Assembly (NCBI GenBank): GCA_002436085.1
Contig: DIXT01000022.1
Location: forward strand, 62,001 to 126,000
Origin: Anaerolineaceae bacterium UBA6073
Lineage (GTDB): Bacteria; Chloroflexota; Anaerolineae; Anaerolineales; Anaerolineaceae
DNA length: 64,000 nt
Direction of reading: 5' to 3'
Each line of letters starts with the position of its first letter. Position 1 is the first letter of the stretch. Positions 25,082 through 33,268 of this stretch are shown here, piece after piece. A program made the translations under genes and the position numbers. The notes below the pieces were generated by a model that worked only from the letters and a program-made list of their open reading frames with translations, searched no databases and had not been told where the DNA came from.

Positions 25082-26437
25082 ATGGAAAATCTGGAACAGG
25101 CTTATCAGGAATCGCTGGATTTCATATACAGCTTCATCGATTTCAGCATGAAGCGCCATCTGGACGACAGCCACCGCTTCTTCAAACTGGACCGCATGCG
25201 TCAGATGATGTCTTTGCTGGGCAACCCGCAGGAGAAATTCTTAAGCATCCACGTGGCAGGCACAAAAGGCAAGGGTTCCACCGCCTCGTTGTGCGCGTCC
25301 AGCTTACGAGCCGCGGGGTATAAAGTCGGGCTGTACACCTCCCCCCATTTGCAGGAATTTACCGAACGAATCCGGATCAACGGTGAACAGATTGAACGGC
25401 AGGCGCTCGTCTCGCTGGTTGCGCGCATCCGCCCTCTGACAGCACTTGTGCCGGAGATTACCACCTTTGAACTGATGACCACCCTGGCTTTTCTGCATTT
25501 TTACGAGAGCAAGGTAAACATCGCCGTGGTGGAGGTGGGGCTGGGCGGCAGGTTGGATGCCACGAATATCATTACGCCGCTGGTTTCAGTCATCACCCCC
25601 ATTTCCTATGACCATACCGCAATTCTGGGCAATACATTGACCGAGATTGCCTTTGAGAAAGGCGGCATCATCAAAGCCGGCGTACCGGTGGTGATATCCC
25701 CCCAAAACCCCGAGGCCGAGCAGGAATTGGCACGCATCGCCGCGGAAAGAGGCTCGCCCCTCACGCGTGTGGAGCAAGAATACCGCCTGAGCATTCTTAG
25801 CCATTCACTGCGCGGCCAGGAATTGGCCTTTGCAGCGCAAACCGGCGACCCGGCTTGCGCGCGCTCATTGGCATGTCCGGAGCTAAATCTGCATTTGCCC
25901 TTATTAGGCGCGCACCAGGCGCAAAACGCCCGTACCGCGCTTGGCGCTTTGGATCAGGTGCGCGCACGGGGGCTGGCGCTTTCCCGCATGGACATCCAGA
26001 AAGGATTTGGGCAGGTGGAATGGCCGGCGCGCTTCGAAATCCTGCGGGAAAACCCGCCTGTGGTGATAGACTCCGCGCACAATGGGGATTCAATGAACTG
26101 CCTGAGGCAAAGTCTGGATGATTATTTCCCCGGGCAGAAATTTTTGCTGGTCTTTGGCGCTTCCGCGGATAAGGAACTGGACGCCATGCTAACCGCCATT
26201 CTCCCGCGTGTGGAGCGCGTGATAACCACCCAATCCACACATCCCCGCGCCGCGGGCCCGATCCACCTGATGGAAATTATCCGCCCGTACGGTTTGCCAG
26301 TGGAAGCGCGCAGCCCCGCCGAGGATGCCATGGCGCACGCGCTGAGCCTGGCCGGCACGGACTGCGGAATTATCGTGGCGGGCAGCATCTTTATCGCCGC
26401 AGCCGCCCGGGATATCTGGCATAGCAGTCAAAGTTGA
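25082..26437 (+). CDS. folC: Folylpolyglutamate synthase / dihydrofolate synthase
   Basis: This Mur-ligase-family enzyme adds glutamate to folates. The P-loop is GTKGKGSTASL, followed by the GLYTSPHLQEFTERIRING loop and VVEVGLGGRLDATN, all diagnostic of FolC. The C-terminal part has VIDSAHNGDSMNCL (substrate-binding) and VFGASADKELDAML. The protein is 451 aa from ATG 25082; ATG 25076 two codons earlier is equally possible. A TATAAT box (25056-25061) ends only 14-20 nt upstream, so the leader is very short and no ribosome binding site is seen. Confidence 0.94.
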   Translation: MENLEQAYQESLDFIYSFIDFSMKRHLDDSHRFFKLDRMRQMMSLLGNPQEKFLSIHVAGTKGKGSTASLCASSLRAAGYKVGLYTSPHLQEFTERIRINGEQIERQALVSLVARIRPLTALVPEITTFELMTTLAFLHFYESKVNIAVVEVGLGGRLDATNIITPLVSVITPISYDHTAILGNTLTEIAFEKGGIIKAGVPVVISPQNPEAEQELARIAAERGSPLTRVEQEYRLSILSHSLRGQELAFAAQTGDPACARSLACPELNLHLPLLGAHQAQNARTALGALDQVRARGLALSRMDIQKGFGQVEWPARFEILRENPPVVIDSAHNGDSMNCLRQSLDDYFPGQKFLLVFGASADKELDAMLTAILPRVERVITTQSTHPRAAGPIHLMEIIRPYGLPVEARSPAEDAMAHALSLAGTDCGIIVAGSIFIAAAARDIWHSSQS

Positions 26438-26444
26438 ACAGCGC

Positions 26445-26474
26445 ACTTCAGGGTATAATTTCAACCCCTGAAGT
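26445..26474 (+). promoter_or_regulatory. lon promoter with palindrome spanning the -10 box
   Basis: TATAAT (26454-26459) lies between two arms of a perfect 9-bp inverted repeat, ACTTCAGGG (26445-26453) and CCCTGAAGT (26466-26474). There is no T-run, so it is not a terminator. It looks like a repressor operator. It is neither CIRCE nor a HAIR/HspR consensus. The -35 is unclear. Confidence 0.6.
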
Positions 26475-26497
26475 AACCACCCAAGGAGTACATTTTT

Positions 26498-29026
26498 GTG
26501 AATCGCGATCCTTTCTTTCTTAACCAGATGAACCAGGATGACCCGTTTCAGATGTCCCGCTTTGCCAGTCTGAGCAACCTGCAAAATGTCAGGGACAGAA
26601 AACCGGAAAAAGACGGCTTTCTCGTCGGGCCTGCCATTGATCTTGAGGAAATGCTGCTCCTGCCGCATGCCATGATGCCATTGACACTACTCGATGATCA
26701 GGAGACCCTGAAGACGCTTCAGGATGCCTACCAAAACAACCAGACCCTCTTCGCCTGCTATTCTGTTGTAGACGATAACATGGACCGCGTAAGCACAAAA
26801 GAGCGCGAGAAAGAGTACCTGGAAATCGGATTGGAAGTCGCCGTCGGCAGCCTTATAAATCTGGACGCCGAACGCCAAAGCGTTCTATTGCAAGCACGGC
26901 GTAGACTGAAGGTGGTGGATATCTGGCAGGAAGGCAATCAGTTGATGATGCGCTGCCTGCCCATTAAAACCAGGCACCGCAAATCCGACTCGCTGACCGC
27001 GCTGCGGCGGGCTGTGATAGACAAATTCAAGCAATATTCCGAACTGGTGGAGTTCCTCACCGACGAAGTGGTGGAGTTTGTCAGCAGCGTGGAAGACCCT
27101 GGCGACCTGGCGGATATGGTTTTGTCCACCCTTGAACATACAGACGAAGACCGCATGGCTTTCCTTTTGGAAACTGACAGCGTTGTCCGTTTGGAAGCCG
27201 CCTTGCGAAACCTGATGAAAGAGGTCCGGCTGTTAGAACTGGAAGGTGAAATTCGGTACCGCGTTCAATCTGAATTGGATCAAAACCAGCGCGAAAACTA
27301 CCTCCGCGAACAAATATCCGCGCTCCAGAGAGAACTGAACGACGGCAAACCAGGCGATCCGGAGTACCTGGAGCTGAGTGAAGCCCTGGAGAAGATTGCC
27401 CTTCCTGCGGAGGCACGGGAGGCAGCTACTAAGGAGCTGGAACGGCTGAACAGTACTCCCCCGCTCTCCCCTGAAAATGGCTTGATTAATACTTACCTGC
27501 ATTGGTTGATCGACATCCCCTGGGACAAGGAAACTGAAGACAACCTCGACATTAATCACGCCAGGAAAATATTGGAAATGAACCACTTCGGTCTTCAAAA
27601 AGCTAAAGACCGCATTCTGGAATACCTGGCGGTGCGCAGCCTGAAACCAAAACGCAACCGGCAGCCAATCCTGTGTTTCGTTGGCCCGCCTGGGACGGGT
27701 AAAACCTCGCTGGGGAAATCCATTGCCGACGCGCTGGAGCGCAACTTTGTGCGGGTCTCACTGGGCGGGGTGCACGATGAAGCGGAAATCCGCGGACACC
27801 GCCGCACCTATATTGGCGCCCTGCCCGGGCGAATTTTGCAGACTATGCGCAAAGCTAAGACAATTAATCCGGTTTTCATGCTGGATGAAATTGATAAGCT
27901 CGGCGCTGATTTTCAGGGGGATCCATCCGCCGCCCTTTTGGAAGTCCTTGACCCGGAGCAGAATTTTGCGTTTTCTGACCACTATATTGAGGTAGCCTAC
28001 GATCTTTCGAAAGTGCTCTTCATCACCACGGCAAATACTGTCGCAAGCATCCCGCCCGCGCTGTTGGACCGCATGGAATTAATCGAGTTTCCGGGATACA
28101 TCCTGGAGGAAAAAGTCGCCATAGCCAACCAATTCCTCATCCCGAAGCAGATGGAGGAAACTGGCCTTGAGAATGAAAAAATTCTCTTTTTGCCCGAAGC
28201 ATTGAAAACCCTGGTGGAAGGCTATACCTATGAGGCTGGCGTCCGCAACCTGGAGCGCGAGATTGGGTCCGTGCTGCGCAAGATCGCCCGGATGAAATCT
28301 GAAGGTAAACCCTTGCCGGCGGAGATCAGCGCGGATCTTGTGGCGGAATTGCTTGGTCCGCCGGAATTCTTCCCGGCTTTGGCGGAACAAAATGACGAAA
28401 TCGGCATGGCAACCGCGATTGCATGGACTGAAAACGGGGGCGAGATCATGCCGGTGGAAGTTCTTGTCATGGAGGGCAAAGGCAACCTGCAAATGACCGG
28501 GCAGATCGGTGAAATCATGCAGGAGTCCGCACAAGCCGCGCTCTCCTACCTCAAATCCAAACAGGAAACATTCCAGATCCCGACAGACTTTTTTGAGGAT
28601 ATGGACATTCATATACACGTCCCGGAGGGCTCCATCCCCAAGGACGGTCCCAGCGCGGGTATCACCCTGGCTACCGCCCTCACCTCAGCTGTCCTGGGCG
28701 TGCCAGTCCGGCACGACGTGGCTATGACCGGGGAAATTACCCTGAGAGGGAGGGTGCTGCCAGTCGGCGGCGTCCGGGAAAAAGTGCTGGCAGCCAACCG
28801 CTCCGGTATCAGCACAATCCTGCTGCCCCGCAAGAACGAAAAAGACTTGCGTGAGGTGCCCCCTCAGGTGCTGAGTAATGTAAACATAGTCTTTGTGGAG
28901 CATATGGACGAAGTCCTGGCAGCCGCGCTAGCGGACAAACCCATCAACCGCAAACCTCGCGCTGCATCGTCCCGTGCAAATAAGAAAAAAGGCGCGTCTG
29001 ACCAGCAAGACGCGCCGCAAGCATAA
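26498..29026 (+). CDS. lon: ATP-dependent protease Lon
   Basis: An 842-aa cytoplasmic protease that degrades misfolded and regulatory proteins. In order: the N-terminal LonN domain (about 40-240), helical linker, AAA+ module with Walker A GPPGTGKTS (396-404), Walker B VFMLDEIDKLG and sensor regions, then the protease domain with the catalytic serine in KDGPSAGITLA (Ser719) and lysine in GVREKVLAAN (Lys762). The start is GTG 26498 behind AAGGAG with 9-nt spacing. The C-terminal tail is basic. A palindrome over the promoter suggests stress-responsive repression. Its last codons contain a terminator hairpin for the convergent gene. Confidence 0.96.
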   Translation: MNRDPFFLNQMNQDDPFQMSRFASLSNLQNVRDRKPEKDGFLVGPAIDLEEMLLLPHAMMPLTLLDDQETLKTLQDAYQNNQTLFACYSVVDDNMDRVSTKEREKEYLEIGLEVAVGSLINLDAERQSVLLQARRRLKVVDIWQEGNQLMMRCLPIKTRHRKSDSLTALRRAVIDKFKQYSELVEFLTDEVVEFVSSVEDPGDLADMVLSTLEHTDEDRMAFLLETDSVVRLEAALRNLMKEVRLLELEGEIRYRVQSELDQNQRENYLREQISALQRELNDGKPGDPEYLELSEALEKIALPAEAREAATKELERLNSTPPLSPENGLINTYLHWLIDIPWDKETEDNLDINHARKILEMNHFGLQKAKDRILEYLAVRSLKPKRNRQPILCFVGPPGTGKTSLGKSIADALERNFVRVSLGGVHDEAEIRGHRRTYIGALPGRILQTMRKAKTINPVFMLDEIDKLGADFQGDPSAALLEVLDPEQNFAFSDHYIEVAYDLSKVLFITTANTVASIPPALLDRMELIEFPGYILEEKVAIANQFLIPKQMEETGLENEKILFLPEALKTLVEGYTYEAGVRNLEREIGSVLRKIARMKSEGKPLPAEISADLVAELLGPPEFFPALAEQNDEIGMATAIAWTENGGEIMPVEVLVMEGKGNLQMTGQIGEIMQESAQAALSYLKSKQETFQIPTDFFEDMDIHIHVPEGSIPKDGPSAGITLATALTSAVLGVPVRHDVAMTGEITLRGRVLPVGGVREKVLAANRSGISTILLPRKNEKDLREVPPQVLSNVNIVFVEHMDEVLAAALADKPINRKPRAASSRANKKKGASDQQDAPQA
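28984..29016 (-). terminator. Terminator for the 29037-29510 gene, embedded in the lon 3' end
   Basis: GGCGCGTCT (28991-28999) pairs with AGACGCGCC (29008-29016). On the minus strand it is followed by a T-run (complement of 28985-28990, AAAAAA). The hairpin is also coding sequence for the Lon tail. Confidence 0.85.
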
Positions 29027-29036
29027 CAATAATCTC

Positions 29037-29510
29037 TCAGTCAATTTCCTCAGGCGGAGTGATCTGATCCTCCGCCTGAAGTGTTTTAATCCCGTTGCGC
29101 ACCTGCGCCAGAATGCGATTCATTTCAGCTTCAAGCTTCGTTAAGGTTTCCACCACGTAGCGGTCAGCATCCAATTGGGTTTGGCTGGCTTCCCGGCGGG
29201 CTTGCTCAGTGATTTGGTCTGCTTTTGCCTGCGCAGCCAGATAGACGTCGCTTTTCTCAATCATCTTTTCGCTTTTCTCGCGCGCCAGCGCCAGAGTGCG
29301 GTTGGCTTCTTCCTGCGCCTGCGCCAGGATGCGATCCTTCTGGGCGATAATCTGCTGAGACTTCTTGATGTCGTCGGGGATGGATATGCGCATTTGGTCG
29401 ATGATGTCCATGAAGGCATTCTCATCCACAACGACGCTCCTGCTCAGCGGAATAGGTCTGCTGTTATTGAACAATTCTTCCAGGCGGTCTACCAGATGAA
29501 GGATATCCAT
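29037..29510 (-). CDS. Conserved coiled-coil protein (often labelled ATP synthase subunit B/H-like)
   Basis: A 157-aa protein that opens with MDILHLVDRLEELFNNSRPIP, then VVVDENAFMDIIDQMRISIP, followed by a long charged coiled coil (about residues 55-145, AQAQEEANRTLALAREKSEK). Proteins with this opening are common in Firmicutes and Chloroflexota near coaD. They are usually annotated as ATPase- or ATP synthase-B-like only because of the coiled coil, and a DivIVA-like role has been suggested. There is no membrane segment, so it is not a real b subunit. It lies 149 nt after coaD and may have its own promoter (TTGCGC, TGATAAACT). Confidence 0.8.
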   Translation of the reverse strand: MDILHLVDRLEELFNNSRPIPLSRSVVVDENAFMDIIDQMRISIPDDIKKSQQIIAQKDRILAQAQEEANRTLALAREKSEKMIEKSDVYLAAQAKADQITEQARREASQTQLDADRYVVETLTKLEAEMNRILAQVRNGIKTLQAEDQITPPEEID

Positions 29511-29659
29511 GTCTGTCTCCGTGTATGCTGATAAATGCGAATTAATTCAGTTTATCATTAATTGACTGTATATGCGCAAACGTTTCTGGATTTCGACGGG
29601 TGCAAGCTTTTATTGATTTTGCCTCCTGTGAAATTCCGCACGCTCAATTCCGTTGGAGT

Positions 29660-30184
29660 TCAGTCCTTGAGCGAAGTGCCAGGTACCAGGGTCTGATTGT
29701 GCCCCAGCTGTGAAAACTTCTCCTGCAGCGCCGCCTGCACAAAATCCGGCACCATGCTGGAAACATCGCCCTCCAGCGAAGCAATTTCTTTGACAGTGCT
29801 TGAAGACAGAAAGGTGTTTTGCTCCGTTGTGATGAGCGCGATGACATCAATATCCGGTTCGAGCCGCTTGTTAGCCAGCGCCATTCTGAATTCATACTCA
29901 AAATCCGAAAAAACGCGCAGTCCCCGCACGATTGCCTGCGCGCCAATCTGCCGGGCAAAAGTGACAGTCAGCACCTGGTAACCGGTCACGCTCACGTTTG
30001 GCAGCCCTTCAAACGCCCGCCTCACCAGCCCGATGCGCTCTTCAGGGCTGAACAGGAGCGACTTGATCGGTTTGTCATAAACCGCCACGACCACCTCGTC
30101 AAACAGGCGCGCTGCGCGCCTGGCGATGTCAATGTGCCCGTAGTGGATGGGGTCAAAAGTCCCGGGGAATAATATTTTGGTCAT
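29660..30184 (-). CDS. coaD: Phosphopantetheine adenylyltransferase
   Basis: It transfers AMP from ATP to 4'-phosphopantetheine, the penultimate step of coenzyme A synthesis. The start is ATG 30184 (174 aa), sharing the A of the recG stop in TGATG. The nucleotidyltransferase signature is intact: FPGTFDPIHYGHIDIARRA (HxGH), RGLRVFSDFEYEFRMALAN, and the C-terminal TFLSSSTVKEIASLEGDV. Length is normal (about 160-175). Translational coupling to recG is likely. Confidence 0.96.
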   Translation of the reverse strand: MTKILFPGTFDPIHYGHIDIARRAARLFDEVVVAVYDKPIKSLLFSPEERIGLVRRAFEGLPNVSVTGYQVLTVTFARQIGAQAIVRGLRVFSDFEYEFRMALANKRLEPDIDVIALITTEQNTFLSSSTVKEIASLEGDVSSMVPDFVQAALQEKFSQLGHNQTLVPGTSLKD

Positions 30185-32664
30185 CAGCTTACGTCTCCAT
30201 TGCCGTCCGCGGACGGCCAAAAATTCTCTACAGCGCGTCTCAGCGCCTGGTTTTCATCAGCTTCCAAGTCCGGGTCTTTCTCCAACACTTGTTCCGCGAT
30301 CGCGCGGGCTTTCTGGATCAGGCGCACGTCCGCCAGGTTTGCCATCTTCAAATCCACAAAGCCAGCCTGCCTGGTTCCCAAAAAGTCGCCCGGACCGCGC
30401 TGTTGGAGATCTTTTTCCGCCAGCACAAAGCCGTCATTGGTCTGGGTCATCACGGTCAGGCGTTCGTTTTCCGCGGCGCTGTCGCTGTCAGGAATCAGGA
30501 TGCAGAACGACTGCGCGTCTCCCCGCCCGACCCGGCCTCGGAATTGGTGCAGCTGCGCCAGACCGAAGCGGTTCGCTCCCTCAATAACCATCATCGTCGC
30601 GTTTGGGATGTCCACGCCCACTTCCACCACGGAAGTAGAGACCAGGATGTCATATTCCTTGTTGCGGAATGCAAGCATCACCGCGTCCTTGTCCACCGGC
30701 TTCATTCTGCCGTGCACCAGACCAACCTTCAAGTGGGGGAAAGCCTCTGCCTGCAGGCGCCGCTGTTCTTCCACCGCTGCCTTGACGTCTTCGTTTTCGC
30801 CCTTTTCCACCAGCGGGTAGATGATAAACGCTTGATGCCCGGCTTGCACCTGTTCCTCAATCAGCTCGTAGACCCTATGCCTTTCATACGGGTAGATAAT
30901 CCGGGTCTGTATCGGCAGCCTGCCAGCAGGCATTTCGTCCATCACGCTCACGTCCAAATCACCAAAGACCGTCAATTGCAGCGAGCGCGGGATGGGCGTA
31001 GCGGTCATCACCAACAAATGTGGGTTCTCCCCTTTCGCGCGCAGGGCGGCGCGCTGCTGTACCCCAAAGCGGTGCTGCTCATCCACGACAACCATCTGCA
31101 GGTTCCGAAAGCTGACCGGGTCCTCAATCAGCGCGTGCGTGCCTACCAACAGCTTTACAGCGCCAGATTGCAGACCTTTCAGAATCTCGCGACGGTCTGC
31201 AGTGCCCGTATCGCCGGTGAGCAGGCGTATCTCTTCAGGCGCCAGGAATGCGGCTTGCTGCGCCCCGCCTTCGGAAAGCAAGCGCAGGATAGTGCGGTAG
31301 TGCTGTTCCGCCAGGATGCCGGTCGGGGCCATTAATGCCGCCTGAGCTCCCCCCTCGATCACAATGGACATTCCAATCACCGCGACAATAGTCTTTCCGG
31401 AACCAACGTCGCCTTGCAGCAAACGGTTCATCGGGTGCGGGCTGCTGACGTCCTTGCGGATTTCAGCCACTGCTTTCACCTGCGCTTTCGTGAGCGCGTA
31501 AGGCAGCCCGCGCAAGCGTTCCGCCAGCCACGCCTCGCTCACGGAAAAAGCCGTGCCAGTCAAGCCCTGCCATTGGCGTTTTTGGCGGATGACCCCCAAC
31601 TGCAGCAGGAAAATTTCGTCAAACGCAAAGCGCCGCTGGGCGGAGTGCAGAAGCTCCTCAGTATCCGGGAAATGAATCTGGATCAGAGCTTCCTGAAGCG
31701 GTACGAGCTGCGCGCTTTCGCGCACCGCGTCGGGCAAGAATTCCGGCACCCGCTCGGCCCAGAATTTCACCACGTTAAACTGCGTCTTGCGCAGCCAGCG
31801 CTGGGTAATCTGCCTGCTGAGGGGGTAAACCGGCACAATCCGGTTGGTATTCAGCTGCTGCTGGTCAACTGATTCATAATCCGGATGGAACATCGCCAGC
31901 CTGCCGCTGCTGGCTTCCACCTTGCCTGAAATAGTGATGAACATACCCACCTTTAAATTGCGCTCAAGATAGGCATTGTTAAACCAAATCAGCCGCAGCA
32001 TGCCTGTGGCATCCGAAACAATCACTTCGCTGATAAGCTTGCCCCTGCCAGTGCGCTGGGACTTCATGTCCACGACTTTCGCGAGAATGGTCACTTCCTC
32101 GCCATAGCGCAGCTGCTGAATGGATTTCAGCTGCGAATAATCGTCATAACGGCGTGGGAAAAGATAGAGCAGATCCTTGATAGTAAATACGTTCAGCTTT
32201 TCCAGGTTTTTGGCTTGCTTTTCGCCTATCCCCCGGATTTTTGTAACCGGCGCGTGCAGACCGGAGCTGCCTGCGTCCGGTAGCGCCGCGCTGCTCAGCT
32301 TGCGGGAAGCCTGGTTTTCAGTTTTCTTGGCAGTCTTGGTCTTTTGTCCGGATTGTTCTACGGCAGCCGGCGCGGCAGCGATTACTTCCGCGGGCGGTGG
32401 GGGAAGTTCGCGCATACCGGGGAGTTGCAGCAGGCTGCTAATCTCCATGAGCGTTTGCCGGCGAGCGGCCGCGCTTTGCTCGTGATAACTTCCCAGCATA
32501 CTGGCAACATCAGCAACCAGCTTTTCCGGCAGCCCCGCTTCGCGTGCATCTGAGATCCAGGCGGCAGTCAGGCGCTGCAAGCCGCCCATGACAGCTTTGT
32601 TCTGGTAACCCTTTGCGGCTTCCAAACGGAATATTTTTGCGTATTTTTCGCTGATACTCGCCAT
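30184..32664 (-). CDS. recG: ATP-dependent DNA helicase RecG
   Basis: It remodels stalled forks and Holliday junctions. The 826-aa protein has, in order, an N-terminal extension (about 1-135; helical, then Ala/Pro-rich), a helix-hairpin-helix IRGIGEKQAKNLEKL, the wedge OB domain (about 190-280), helicase motif I LLQGDVGSGKTIVA, the DEQH box VVVDEQHRFGVQQR, motif III MTATPIPRSL, and the C-terminal QxxRGRVGRGDAQSFC (motif VI region) with the TRG-like tail. The N-terminal extension makes it about 130 residues longer than E. coli RecG. Downstream coaD is coupled. The promoter is not clear. Confidence 0.95.
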   Translation of the reverse strand: MASISEKYAKIFRLEAAKGYQNKAVMGGLQRLTAAWISDAREAGLPEKLVADVASMLGSYHEQSAAARRQTLMEISSLLQLPGMRELPPPPAEVIAAAPAAVEQSGQKTKTAKKTENQASRKLSSAALPDAGSSGLHAPVTKIRGIGEKQAKNLEKLNVFTIKDLLYLFPRRYDDYSQLKSIQQLRYGEEVTILAKVVDMKSQRTGRGKLISEVIVSDATGMLRLIWFNNAYLERNLKVGMFITISGKVEASSGRLAMFHPDYESVDQQQLNTNRIVPVYPLSRQITQRWLRKTQFNVVKFWAERVPEFLPDAVRESAQLVPLQEALIQIHFPDTEELLHSAQRRFAFDEIFLLQLGVIRQKRQWQGLTGTAFSVSEAWLAERLRGLPYALTKAQVKAVAEIRKDVSSPHPMNRLLQGDVGSGKTIVAVIGMSIVIEGGAQAALMAPTGILAEQHYRTILRLLSEGGAQQAAFLAPEEIRLLTGDTGTADRREILKGLQSGAVKLLVGTHALIEDPVSFRNLQMVVVDEQHRFGVQQRAALRAKGENPHLLVMTATPIPRSLQLTVFGDLDVSVMDEMPAGRLPIQTRIIYPYERHRVYELIEEQVQAGHQAFIIYPLVEKGENEDVKAAVEEQRRLQAEAFPHLKVGLVHGRMKPVDKDAVMLAFRNKEYDILVSTSVVEVGVDIPNATMMVIEGANRFGLAQLHQFRGRVGRGDAQSFCILIPDSDSAAENERLTVMTQTNDGFVLAEKDLQQRGPGDFLGTRQAGFVDLKMANLADVRLIQKARAIAEQVLEKDPDLEADENQALRRAVENFWPSADGNGDVS

Positions 32665-33211
32665 AGCTGAGAATAATCATACCCGATTATCATCGGGACT
32701 TCGCAACAACTTATCTGAAGCTAAAGCCGTCTGCTTGCAACTTGCTAAATCCCGAGACCTGGATTCCCGGGTCATTAAGTCAGTTATTAGACCTGGGATT
32801 GTTGTGATTTACCTTTGAGAAATCTTTTTGGTACAAGGCTATCGTAGGTGAATTTTGTCTTTGCGAGCCGTTTTGCGATATCAGATTCGCTGATAGCCAA
32901 TAACTTTATTGGCAAAACAGCGCGGCAATCTGCCTTTTCATTACCTATGGTCACATAAAAATCTTTTTTCATAACCAAGCTTTTTCGAGTTGGGAGCGTC
33001 TTGAGGTTATGCGTGTCATCCGCACAAGACCAGGGAGGAAAAAACTTATTTTAGAGCGCTTTCTTTGATCAAGTGGTGTAGTTTCCTGGCTCAAAGGCAG
33101 ACTGCCAGGCTTCGACCTGTGCCCGTTAGGGTATCGCAGCGACCACGGCAGACTTGGGAAATATCGTAAAACTCCCAGATCTGACAACTTCAATTGATTT
33201 CGGATTGCCAG
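32665..33211. other. Gap between recG and the DAK2-kinase gene
   Basis: About 550 bases, more AT-rich than the flanks (especially 32780-33000). It holds a doubtful 61-codon frame on the minus strand (next entry) and no recognised RNA. The frame at 32969-33220 looks spurious. The terminator of the fakA gene lies at the right edge. Confidence 0.5.
32787..32972 (-). CDS. Doubtful small protein, 61 aa
   Basis: From ATG 32972 the frame reads MKKDFYVTIGNEKADCRAVL... and ends QQSQV. There is no ribosome binding site, and it is basic and AT-rich compared with its neighbours. I recognise no family. It could be a remnant of transferred DNA or chance. Confidence 0.25.
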   Translation of the reverse strand: MKKDFYVTIGNEKADCRAVLPIKLLAISESDIAKRLAKTKFTYDSLVPKRFLKGKSQQSQV

Positions 33212-33212
33212 G

Positions 33213-33250
33213 AAAAACAAAAAAGAAACCGGCTTACGTTTGCCGGCTTC
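33213..33250 (-). terminator. Terminator of the Asp23/FakA operon
   Basis: On the minus strand GAAGCCGGC pairs with GCCGGTTTC (33242-33250 with 33225-33233, one G-U pair), followed by a T-rich run (complement of 33213-33224). Confidence 0.88.
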
Positions 33251-33268
33251 TTCAGAAACACCAATCGT

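Noticed and set aside
29037..29510. Reading this gene as an ATP synthase b subunit
   Set aside because: There is no transmembrane helix and no other ATP synthase gene nearby; the resemblance is only the coiled coil.
32969..33220. 83-codon minus-strand frame
   Set aside because: No ribosome binding site, runs over the fakA terminator, and no family resemblance.
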